Part shown: positions 8,574 to 15,732 of the stretch, one piece after another
How the letters are laid out: each line of letters starts with the position of its first letter
Numbering within the stretch: the stretch's first letter is position 1
Assembly: GCA_945913285.1 (NCBI GenBank)
Contig: CAMEDD010000031.1
Span: 1 to 32,623, forward strand
Direction of reading: 5' to 3'
Length of the DNA: 32,623 nucleotides
DNA from: Candidatus Sulfopaludibacter sp. SbA3
GTDB taxonomy: Bacteria > Pseudomonadota > Alphaproteobacteria > Caulobacterales > Hyphomonadaceae
Position numbers and translations under genes: made by a program
The notes under the pieces: model-generated
The model's database searches: none
Told to the model about the DNA's origin: nothing
The model's input: the letters and a program-made list of their open reading frames with translations, nothing else

Positions 8574-9776
8574 TCAGCCCGCTTTCATCTCGTCAAACGC
8601 GAGGTCTTTGTCGACGCGGACATCCTGCGGCAGGCCGAGCACGCGCTCGGCGATGATATTCTTCAGGATCTCATCTGTGCCGCCCGCGATGCGAAGGCCG
8701 GGCGCCCACATGAAGCTCTGCTGGAAGATCGCATCAGCCGGCATCCGGTCGGATTCGGTGATGATGCCGTAATGGTCCTGCATCTCGATCGCTGAGTTGC
8801 AGATGTCCTGCAGGTGGTTGGCCGTGATGATCTTGCCGATCGAGTTTTCCGGGCCGGGCGTCTCGCCGCGCGACAGCGCCGTCTGTGTGCGGAACTTCGT
8901 CAGCTTGTAGCCCTGGGCCGCAACATACCAGTCCGCCAGCTTCTCGCGGAACGCCTGGTCGGTGATGCTGCCGGCATCCTTGGCATAGGTCATGATCTCG
9001 CCCCAGTCCGGACCGGGCGAGCCGCCGACGGCAAGACGTTCGTTCATCAGGGTGACAAGCGCGACTTTCCAGCCATCGCCTACTGCGCCGAGACGGTCGC
9101 TATCCGAAATGCGCACGTCGGTGAAGTACACCTCGTTGAACTCGCGGCCACCGGAGGCCTGGTGGATCGGACGGACTTCAACGCCGGGCTGCTTCATATC
9201 GACGATGAACATGGTGAGGCCTTTGTGTTTCGGAACCTTCGGGTTCGTGCGCACGAGCAGGATGCCATAGTCAGAATAGTGGGCGCCCGAGGTCCAGACT
9301 TTCTGGCCGTTGATCACCCAGGTATCGCCGTCCTTGACGGCTTTGGTCTTGAGGCCGGCCACGTCCGAGCCGGCAGACGGCTCGGAGAACAGCTGGCACC
9401 AGATTTCCTCGCCGAACAGGGCTTTCTGGACGTAGCGCTGCTTGTGCTCGTCCGAGCCGAACGCGATGACCGTCGGGATACACATGCCAAGGCCGATGGC
9501 GAACGGGCCAGTCGGCGCGTCGAATTTCGATTCTTCCTGGCCCCAGATGACGGCTTCCATCGAGGTGCCGCCGCGGCCGCCCCATTCTTTCGGCCAGGTG
9601 ATCTGGGCAAACTTGTTCTCTGCCTTGGTTTTCTGCCAGGCCTTGGCGCGGGCGAGCGCGGTCTCGCCGGAGCCGGCACGCGGACGGGCGCCGGTCTTCA
9701 ACTCAAGGTGCTTGGACAGGAAGTCAGAGGCTTCCTGACGGAAAGCGGCTTCCGCGGGGGTATCGTTGAAGTCCAT
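8574..9776 (-). CDS. Acyl-CoA dehydrogenase (400 residues)
   Basis: A flavoenzyme of acyl-CoA beta-oxidation. The N-terminal helical domain is followed by the FAD-contact segment SEPSAGSDVAGLKTKAVKDG and by WVINGQKVWTSGAHYSDYGI in the beta domain. The C-terminal domain ends with GLRIAGGTDEILKNIIAERV, the usual FAD- and CoA-binding close of the family. Together with the 371-residue paralogue at 10583-11698, it resembles the unlike pairs of FadE-type subunits (as in the ChsE heterotetramers of steroid side-chain degradation). The pairing is an inference from proximity and the different lengths. A 12-bp palindrome lies 34 bases upstream of its start. Confidence 0.93.
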   Translation of the reverse strand: MDFNDTPAEAAFRQEASDFLSKHLELKTGARPRAGSGETALARAKAWQKTKAENKFAQITWPKEWGGRGGTSMEAVIWGQEESKFDAPTGPFAIGLGMCIPTVIAFGSDEHKQRYVQKALFGEEIWCQLFSEPSAGSDVAGLKTKAVKDGDTWVINGQKVWTSGAHYSDYGILLVRTNPKVPKHKGLTMFIVDMKQPGVEVRPIHQASGGREFNEVYFTDVRISDSDRLGAVGDGWKVALVTLMNERLAVGGSPGPDWGEIMTYAKDAGSITDQAFREKLADWYVAAQGYKLTKFRTQTALSRGETPGPENSIGKIITANHLQDICNSAIEMQDHYGIITESDRMPADAIFQQSFMWAPGLRIAGGTDEILKNIIAERVLGLPQDVRVDKDLAFDEMKAG

Positions 9777-9809
9777 GTCGGTCTCCGTAGCTCTCAGTGG
9801 TTGGGGGTT

Positions 9810-9821
9810 AAAACCGGTTTT
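9810..9821. promoter_or_regulatory. Perfect 12-bp palindrome upstream of acyl-CoA dehydrogenase
   Basis: AAAACCGGTTTT lies 34 bases before the start of the 400-residue acyl-CoA dehydrogenase and about 160 bases before the divergent Hcp-like gene. It could be an operator for a TetR-like regulator. Only the symmetry and the place support this; no core promoter was assigned around it. Confidence 0.3.
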
Positions 9822-9981
9822 TCAAAGCCGGGTGTTTTTTGGTAGAAACTTATGGCGTGAACGATTGCTGACAAGCGGTTGCCTTATTCCATGCGGATTT
9901 GGGGCGTCGTATGTGTCTCGTGCGCTGGGGAGAAGAGCGATGGGCTCCCGCCCGCAGCGCAACACATAGGGACAACGTCAC

Positions 9982-10509
9982 ATGTCGAATATCTTCGTGC
10001 AAACCCGCCGAATCGCTGCCGTCTCGGCCGCTTCCATGCTCATTGCCGGGCTCGCGCATGCCGGAGTCGAACTCAAGGTCGGCAATGACACGGTTGCCGC
10101 AACGGCTGCCACGCTTAGCATCTCGCAGCAACCGGCTTATGATCCGGTGACATACCTCCCGGTCGAGCCGGCCAAGGTTCAGCTGTACGCCGGCGGCATC
10201 TACATCACCCGTGATTTCGACTCCTCGTCTGCCAAAATCCTGAAGCATGTCGTGGGCGGCACAGCCGTTCCGGTCGTTGAGATTACGCTCACGACGGACG
10301 CCTCCACGGACAAGCAGGTCTGGAAGCTGACCGACGCCGTTCTGAACAACTACTCGACCTATACGGGCGATAAGTCGCAGGTCATCGAGAACTTCGACAT
10401 CACCTACAAGACGGCTAAGCTGGAAGTCTACACCGGTGGAAGCACGAAGCCGACGGACACCGTAACCTGGGAAGCCCCAGCGCCGGTCGCCTATCCGCAG
10501 GGCGAATAA
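9982..10509 (+). CDS. Exported protein with Hcp-like (type VI tube protein) fold, function unknown
   Basis: A 175-residue protein with a clear signal peptide (residues 1-27, core AAVSAASMLIAGLAHA, cut likely after AHA). The mature part follows the Hcp1-family order: a short strand region, then DFDSSSAKILKHVVGG (the place of the conserved D-x-x-S-x-x-L-x-x-x-x-x-G segment), VPVVEITLTTD, a strand with WKLTDAVLNNYSTYTGD, and finally ENFDITYKTAKLEVY, matching the E-x-x-x-x-x-Y-x-K-x-x-x-x-Y end of Hcp proteins. Family members usually lack a signal peptide because type VI machinery handles them in the cytoplasm. No type VI gene is nearby. The fold assignment is by pattern only. It sits alone, divergent from one acyl-CoA dehydrogenase and convergent with another. 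Confidence 0.65.
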   Translation: MSNIFVQTRRIAAVSAASMLIAGLAHAGVELKVGNDTVAATAATLSISQQPAYDPVTYLPVEPAKVQLYAGGIYITRDFDSSSAKILKHVVGGTAVPVVEITLTTDASTDKQVWKLTDAVLNNYSTYTGDKSQVIENFDITYKTAKLEVYTGGSTKPTDTVTWEAPAPVAYPQGE

Positions 10510-10521
10510 GCCTTGGTGCAG

Positions 10522-10549
10522 CGGGCGGCGGGAGTAACCCCGCCGCCCG
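10522..10549. terminator. GC-rich hairpin between convergent genes
   Basis: An 11-bp perfect stem (arms 10522-10532 and 10539-10549) with a 6-base loop sits 13 bases after the Hcp-like gene stop and before the stop of the second acyl-CoA dehydrogenase. No T-run follows on either strand, so it is a likely but not textbook bidirectional terminator. Confidence 0.6.
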
Positions 10550-10582
10550 GTCTGTGCCCGGCGGCATGTGAGAGAGTTGGCC

Positions 10583-11698
10583 TCAGGCCGCATTCTTCGC
10601 CTCGAGCGCACGCACCAGTTTTTCTTTCCACACCTTGGGCGAGCCGGCCTGCACGGCCAGCAGCTTCGCCCGGCGATAGAAGAGGTGGCAGTCGACTTCC
10701 CAGGTAAAGCCCATGCCGCCGTGTGTCTGGATGTTTTCCTTAGACGCAAACCAGTAGGCCTCTGACGCGGCAACGCGGGCCGCAGCGGCCGCTTCCGGCA
10801 GTTCGGTCGAATCGGTCAGCAGCGCCCAGGCTCCGTAGAAACAGTTCGACCGTGCAATCTCGTTCTTCACATAGATGTCGGCCAGCTTGTGCTTGATCGC
10901 CTGGTTGCCGCCGATCGGGCGGCCGAAGGCGTAGCGGTTCTTGGCATAGTCGTTCGCCATCTCGAGGCAGACCGAGGCGCCGCCGAGTTGTTCGAAGGCG
11001 AGCAGGACGGCCACGCGGTCCAGAAGCTGGGTATTCAGGCTTTCGCCCTCGCCCTTGCCGCCGAGGCGTTCGGCCGGGGTCGCGTCGAACTGGATCTCCG
11101 CATGGCTGCGGGTCGGGTCGATCGTCTGCACCGTCTTGCGGGTGACGCCCTTGGCCGACAGATCCACGAGCACGAGTGCGAGACCCTTGCCTTCCTTCGC
11201 CAGCACCAGGGCATGTGTCGCGATGTCGCCGTCGGTCACGGGGATCTTGGTGCCGGTCAGCGTCTTGCCGTCAAACGTGGTGCGCACGTTCGATGCGTCG
11301 GGATTGCCCGGGCCTTCCGAAGCCGCGTAGGCTCCGATGACGGCGCCGGCGGCGATCTGTGGCAGGATGGCAGCCTTCTGCTTGTCGCTGCCAGCCAGCT
11401 TCAGCGCTTCGGTGAGGTAATAGGCGGTCGAGGCAAACGGGACTGGCGCAATGGCGCGGCCCATCTCTTCAGCGAGCACGCACATCTCCAGCATGCCGAG
11501 GCCGAGGCCGCCATGCTCCTCGGGGATCGCAGCGCCCAGCCAGCCCATCTCGGCAACCTTTTTCCAGAGGTCTGCGTGATAGGCGACGCTGTCATTGTTC
11601 AACACCTTGCGGACTTCCGAGGTCGGGCACTCGGCCGACAGGAATTTCCGGGCTTCACCAGCAAGGTATTTCTGGTCTTCAGAGAAATCGAAATTCAT
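10583..11698 (-). CDS. Acyl-CoA dehydrogenase (371 residues)
   Basis: A second acyl-CoA dehydrogenase, shorter and clearly different from its neighbour. The N-terminus MNFDFSEDQKYLAGEARKFL and the helical domain (WLGAAIPEEHGGLGLGMLEM) are standard. The middle substrate/FAD region is degenerate: AYAASEGPGNPDASN stands where SEPxAGSD normally lies. The C-terminal domain has YAFGRPIGGNQAIKHKLADI and THGGMGFTWEVDCHLFYRRA, where the Glu of TWE is in the usual place of the catalytic base in this subgroup. The weakened middle motif beside a canonical 400-residue paralogue fits a heteromeric enzyme in which each subunit supplies part of the site. A small GCCCG-TTT-CGGGC hairpin lies in its leader at 11719-11731. 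Confidence 0.92.
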   Translation of the reverse strand: MNFDFSEDQKYLAGEARKFLSAECPTSEVRKVLNNDSVAYHADLWKKVAEMGWLGAAIPEEHGGLGLGMLEMCVLAEEMGRAIAPVPFASTAYYLTEALKLAGSDKQKAAILPQIAAGAVIGAYAASEGPGNPDASNVRTTFDGKTLTGTKIPVTDGDIATHALVLAKEGKGLALVLVDLSAKGVTRKTVQTIDPTRSHAEIQFDATPAERLGGKGEGESLNTQLLDRVAVLLAFEQLGGASVCLEMANDYAKNRYAFGRPIGGNQAIKHKLADIYVKNEIARSNCFYGAWALLTDSTELPEAAAAARVAASEAYWFASKENIQTHGGMGFTWEVDCHLFYRRAKLLAVQAGSPKVWKEKLVRALEAKNAA

Positions 11699-11896
11699 GG
11701 CGCGTCTGGCTCCCCATCGCCCGTTTCGGGCTTTGCTTGTTATCGCGGATGACGAAAAGAATAGCTGACTTTACGCGCGCGGAAAGCCGTGACCCAGCGG
11801 CAATGAGGCTGCGGCAATCGGTTGAATATCATCACCTGGATTCACCCGTCGCCAACCAGCCTGTGGTAACTTTGCAACCTAAAGAGGAGGCACCAC

Positions 11897-12472
11897 ATGG
11901 CCAAGGCCCTGTTCCACAAGTCGCAGCGCGTGTTCGTGAAGCCGGTCGGCACCTGGGCCGTGATCGAGCACGTCGTGCCGCATTGGGTCAAGGACGTCGA
12001 TGAGCCGCTGCGCGTCTCTTACGATTGTGGTCTCGGCCGGCCGTTCCATGCGCATGAGTTGATTTCGGAGCAGACGCTGCACAACCAGAACCGGGTCTCC
12101 GGCGAAGATGACGACGTGATGCTGGAACGATGGGTCATCGACCGGCGCACCATCAAATGGCGGGCAGGCGATTTCGGCTTCACGCTGGCGGATCCTGGCA
12201 CGTTTCCGGTGGTCGCAACGGATGAAGGCGGTGCAGGCGGCTGGCGCGTCGGAGGCTCGGAATATGACCGCGATCCGCAGCGCATCGAGCATCAGGCCCG
12301 GATGATCGTCCAAACGCCTGAACTGATGCGCATCGCCCGCCGCATCGCAGACTTCGCGTCCGAGAACCCGTCAGACCTCCCCTCCAGCCTCAAGCCGGTG
12401 GCTCAGTATTGCTCGCTGATCCTGCGCAATGTTTACCGGCTCGGCGAAGAAGTGACCGTCGCCGCCGAGTGA
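11897..12472 (+). CDS. Conserved-looking cytoplasmic protein of unknown function
   Basis: A 191-residue protein I do not recognise. It starts after an excellent ribosome site (AGAGGAGG, eight bases before ATG). It has no signal peptide or membrane segment and is rich in Trp and charged residues (VEHVVPHWV-like N-terminal strand, LERWVIDRRTIKWRAGDFGF in the middle). Residues 140-185 look like a helical tail (MRIARRIADFASENPSDLPS, then SLILRNVYRLGEE). Codon use looks like its neighbours. Its stop directly abuts the stop of the convergent VanZ-like gene. Context says nothing firm about its role. Confidence 0.75.
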   Translation: MAKALFHKSQRVFVKPVGTWAVIEHVVPHWVKDVDEPLRVSYDCGLGRPFHAHELISEQTLHNQNRVSGEDDDVMLERWVIDRRTIKWRAGDFGFTLADPGTFPVVATDEGGAGGWRVGGSEYDRDPQRIEHQARMIVQTPELMRIARRIADFASENPSDLPSSLKPVAQYCSLILRNVYRLGEEVTVAAE

Positions 12473-12847
12473 TCAGCGCTTGAGTAGGCGCGCGCTCGTC
12501 CAGACGCTCAGCACGCCGATGACGGCCCCGAGAGCGTTCGCCGCTGCATCCGCCAGTGAACCTGCCCGGCCTATACCCGCAAGCGCCTGCGTTGCTTCCA
12601 GCCCGGCGCCGTAAAGCGCCGTGACGGCCATCGCCGCTATGAGCCGCCGGGGCCCGAACCACACCGCCACCGGTACCGCCAGCGTTGCATAGGCCACGAA
12701 GTGCCGGATCTTGTCCGAAATCTGCGGCGCCGGCGCCTCGCCGGGTGGCACCAGTGAGAAATAGCCAACGATCACCGCGATCAGCGCTGCAAGCACGGCA
12801 GCGGCCCGGCGGATGGAGTCGCGATAGGGTGCGGGTGGAGCTGTCAT
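12473..12847 (-). CDS. VanZ-like integral membrane protein
   Basis: A 124-residue protein with about four membrane segments (15-33, 50-64, 66-86, 100-118). VanZ-family marks are DKIRHFVAYATLAVP (D45, H49), GAGLEATQ (E84, Q87) and the last motif SLADAAANALGAVIG (D100, N104, G107). In glycopeptide-resistant enterococci VanZ lowers teicoplanin binding, but most bacterial VanZ-like proteins have no known role and are not resistance genes; that is the safe reading here. The gene converges with 11897-12472 with no base between the stop codons. Confidence 0.85.
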   Translation of the reverse strand: MTAPPAPYRDSIRRAAAVLAALIAVIVGYFSLVPPGEAPAPQISDKIRHFVAYATLAVPVAVWFGPRRLIAAMAVTALYGAGLEATQALAGIGRAGSLADAAANALGAVIGVLSVWTSARLLKR

Positions 12848-12956
12848 CCGGGCCTGATGCCAGCAAGGGCGGTGCCAGACAACAACCCTCGACGGTACGT
12901 GCGCGGCTCTGTAACCCTATGACGGCGTATCAGGCAGATTTGAGGAGAACCGCACC

Positions 12957-15632
12957 ATGCGAACGGAAACCCCTGTGGCCGTGCACCTCAAGGACTATGT
13001 GCCTTATCCCTTCGAGATCACCTCGGTGGACCTCGGCTTTGACCTTGGCCGCACCGTCACGCGCGTTCGCGCAGTGCTCGGCGTCACGCCGCAGGCCGCA
13101 GGCCCCATGCGTCTCGACGGTGACATGTTACGCCTGCTTTCCATCGCGCTTGGCCAGCCGGGCGCGCCCGCCACGCCTCTCGATCCTTCCGAATTCACCG
13201 TCGATCCGCGCGGGCTGACGCTGCACGCGCCGCCGGCCGGTCCCTTCACGCTCGAAACCGAAGTCGAGATATCGCCGGAAGCCAACACGGCACTCTCCGG
13301 TCTCTATCTCTCGGGTGGCCGTCTCTGCACGCAGTGCGAGGCGGAAGGCTTCCGCCGTATCACCTATTACCCTGACCGTCCGGATGTGATGAGTTCGTTC
13401 CGGGTACGGATGGCTGGCCCGAAAACCGAGTTCCCGATCCTCCTGTCAAACGGAACCCCGGGCGCCTCCGGCGACCTGCCGGGCGGGCGCCACTTCGCCG
13501 AGTGGGTCGATCCGCACAAGAAGCCCGCCTACCTCTTCGCGCTCTGCGCTGGCGACTATGACGTGCTGCGCGACACTTTCACTACGATGTCGGGCCGGGT
13601 GGTCGATCTTGGCATCCATGTCGACAAGGGCGACGGGCCGCGCGCTGCGTGGGCCATGGACTCGCTCAAACGCTCGATGCGCTGGGATGAAGAGGTCTAC
13701 GGCCGCGAGTATGATCTTGGCGTATTCAACATCGTGGCGGTGCGCGACTTCAATTTCGGCGCCATGGAGAACAAGGGTCTCAACATCTTCAACTCGGCCT
13801 ATGTGCTGGCAGACGAGTCGACTGCGACGGACGCCGATTTCGAGGCCATCGAATCCATCGTCGCCCACGAATACTTCCACAACTGGACCGGCAACCGGAT
13901 CACCTGCCGCGACTGGTTCCAGCTCTGCCTGAAGGAAGGCCTGACCGTTTTCCGCGACCAGAACTTCTCCGCCGACATGCGCTCGCGTCCCGTCCAACGC
14001 ATCAAGGACGTCATCAAGCTACGCGCGCGCCAGTTCGCCGAGGATGCCGGCCCGCTCGCCCACGCCGTGCGCCCGGACAATTACGGCGCCATCGACAACC
14101 TCTACACGGCGACCGTCTACGAAAAGGGCGCCGAGCTCATCGGCATGCTGCGCCGGATGATTGGCGAGGCGAAGTACCGTCAAGGCATGGATCTCTACTT
14201 CGAACGCCATGACGGGCAGGCGGTCACCATCGAGGACTATTACAAGTGCTTCGAGGACGTCACGGGCAAGGATTTCTCGGTTTTCCGCCGCTGGTACGCC
14301 CAGGCCGGAACGCCAGAAATCCGCGTCACAGAGACTTGGCACGCGGCCTCAAGCACGCTCAGCGTGACATTCGAACAGTCGGTCAAGCCAACGCCGGGAC
14401 AGCCGCACAAGCAACCGGTTCCCGTCCCGATCCTCTGCGCCTTACTCGACGGCGAGGGCGGCAATGCGCAGGGGCCGTTCCTGCACATGCTCGATACTGA
14501 GAGCGAGACGTTGGACCTGCGCCTGCCGCCGGGCAGCGGGCGTCCGCGCTTGTCGGTGAACCGCGATTTTTCGGCGCCGGTACGGATTGTGCGGCTGGTG
14601 TCGACGCTGGAGCGGCGGCCCCACGAATCCGACCCCTTCATTGCGGTTCCGACACCTGTCCAGCGCGCTATGATGCGCGCCGAACACCTCGCGCTCGTGC
14701 GCGCGGAAACCGATCCTTTCAACACTTGGGACGGCCTGCAAACGCTGATCAAGGAAGAGATCCTGACGCTGTCATCCGGCCGTCAGGCAAATCCCGACGA
14801 AGCGCTCGTCGAGGCAGTTGCCGGGGCCGTGCGCGGCGCGATGGACGACCCCGCGTTCGCGGCCTTGCTGACCCGTCTGCCGGATGTCGGCGAATTGATC
14901 CAAGAACGTTCGCCGGCTGATCCGGTCGCGCTTGCCGATGCTCAAGCCAAAATGAAAACGGCGATCTACAAGCGTCTTTCCGGCGAGATCGCCGAGGTCC
15001 TCAAGGCGCCCGCACCGGCGCCGTATCATCCGAGTGCGGAGCAGGCCTCCATCCGCGCCTTGCGCACCGCCTTCATAGGCCTGCTCGGCGCCTCGGAAGC
15101 GCGCGACGCCGCGCCGGCGCTGTTCAATCTCTATGAGCGCGCGCCCAACATGACCGAACGGCTCGCCTCCCTGCGCGCCCTCATGTTCACGAAAGGCGGC
15201 GCCAAGCTTGAAGCCATCCGCCACTTCGAAGAGCTCTGGCAGGACAATCCGCTCGTCATGGACAAATGGTTCTCCGTCCAGGCCTCTGCCGGCACGGCGG
15301 AAGACGTCAAACGCCTGATCGCCCATCCGGCCTTCGACCTGCGCAATCCCAACCGCGTGCGCTCGGCCATCGGCGGTTTCGCGATGCAGAACCTTGCGGC
15401 GTTCCACGCGCCGGATGGCTCCGGCTACCGCGCCGTCGAGGCGACTATTCTCGCCGCCGACAAGGCCAACCCTGCGCTCGGCGCGCGCCTGCTGACGGCG
15501 TTCGAATCCTGGCGCCTGCTGGAGCCCAAGGCCCGGGCCGAGGCGATGGCCTGCCTGAAGCGGCTCACAGAGGCTGGATTGTCGGAAAACGCAGCAGATA
15601 TAGCCGCGCGCGCCCTCTCCGGCGGAGAATAA
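12957..15632 (+). CDS. pepN: Aminopeptidase N (M1 family)
   Basis: An 891-residue zinc aminopeptidase, close to the usual length for bacterial PepN. The substrate-binding GAMEN is at residues 268-272 and the zinc motif HEYFH at 304-308; the third ligand Glu327 is in LKEG exactly 18 residues after the second His. The N-terminal beta domain (YVPYPFEITSVDLGFDL) and the C-terminal helical solenoid (from about 540 to the end) are complete. It trims N-terminal residues from peptides in the cytoplasm. The ATG follows the strong site GAGGAGAA. The histidine kinase begins 100 bases downstream on the same strand. Confidence 0.97.
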   Translation: MRTETPVAVHLKDYVPYPFEITSVDLGFDLGRTVTRVRAVLGVTPQAAGPMRLDGDMLRLLSIALGQPGAPATPLDPSEFTVDPRGLTLHAPPAGPFTLETEVEISPEANTALSGLYLSGGRLCTQCEAEGFRRITYYPDRPDVMSSFRVRMAGPKTEFPILLSNGTPGASGDLPGGRHFAEWVDPHKKPAYLFALCAGDYDVLRDTFTTMSGRVVDLGIHVDKGDGPRAAWAMDSLKRSMRWDEEVYGREYDLGVFNIVAVRDFNFGAMENKGLNIFNSAYVLADESTATDADFEAIESIVAHEYFHNWTGNRITCRDWFQLCLKEGLTVFRDQNFSADMRSRPVQRIKDVIKLRARQFAEDAGPLAHAVRPDNYGAIDNLYTATVYEKGAELIGMLRRMIGEAKYRQGMDLYFERHDGQAVTIEDYYKCFEDVTGKDFSVFRRWYAQAGTPEIRVTETWHAASSTLSVTFEQSVKPTPGQPHKQPVPVPILCALLDGEGGNAQGPFLHMLDTESETLDLRLPPGSGRPRLSVNRDFSAPVRIVRLVSTLERRPHESDPFIAVPTPVQRAMMRAEHLALVRAETDPFNTWDGLQTLIKEEILTLSSGRQANPDEALVEAVAGAVRGAMDDPAFAALLTRLPDVGELIQERSPADPVALADAQAKMKTAIYKRLSGEIAEVLKAPAPAPYHPSAEQASIRALRTAFIGLLGASEARDAAPALFNLYERAPNMTERLASLRALMFTKGGAKLEAIRHFEELWQDNPLVMDKWFSVQASAGTAEDVKRLIAHPAFDLRNPNRVRSAIGGFAMQNLAAFHAPDGSGYRAVEATILAADKANPALGARLLTAFESWRLLEPKARAEAMACLKRLTEAGLSENAADIAARALSGGE

Positions 15633-15652
15633 GAAATCGTTAATAGATTTCT
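15632..15652. promoter_or_regulatory. Inverted repeat between pepN and the histidine kinase
   Basis: A 7-bp perfect inverted repeat (AGAAATC / GATTTCT) around a 7-base AT-rich centre (GTTAATA) begins on the last base of the pepN stop codon. It is either a weak pepN terminator without a T-run or a protein-binding site for the kinase promoter that must lie in this 100-base gap. The GC-poor spacer from 15633 to 15665 stands out from its surroundings. Confidence 0.35.
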
Positions 15653-15732
15653 CGCATTGGTTAACGGTGCAGAAAGGTTTGCCTTCGAGTATGGCGTGAT
15701 CTGAAACTGCGTTCGCAGGTGACGGGGCAATC

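Noticed and set aside
12473..12847. VanZ-like gene as a glycopeptide resistance determinant
   Set aside because: The family is widespread without resistance function, and no other van gene is present.
15641..15665. Two TTAA words before the histidine kinase as a CtrA site
   Set aside because: They are separated by about 17 bases, not the seven needed for a full TTAA-N7-TTAA site.
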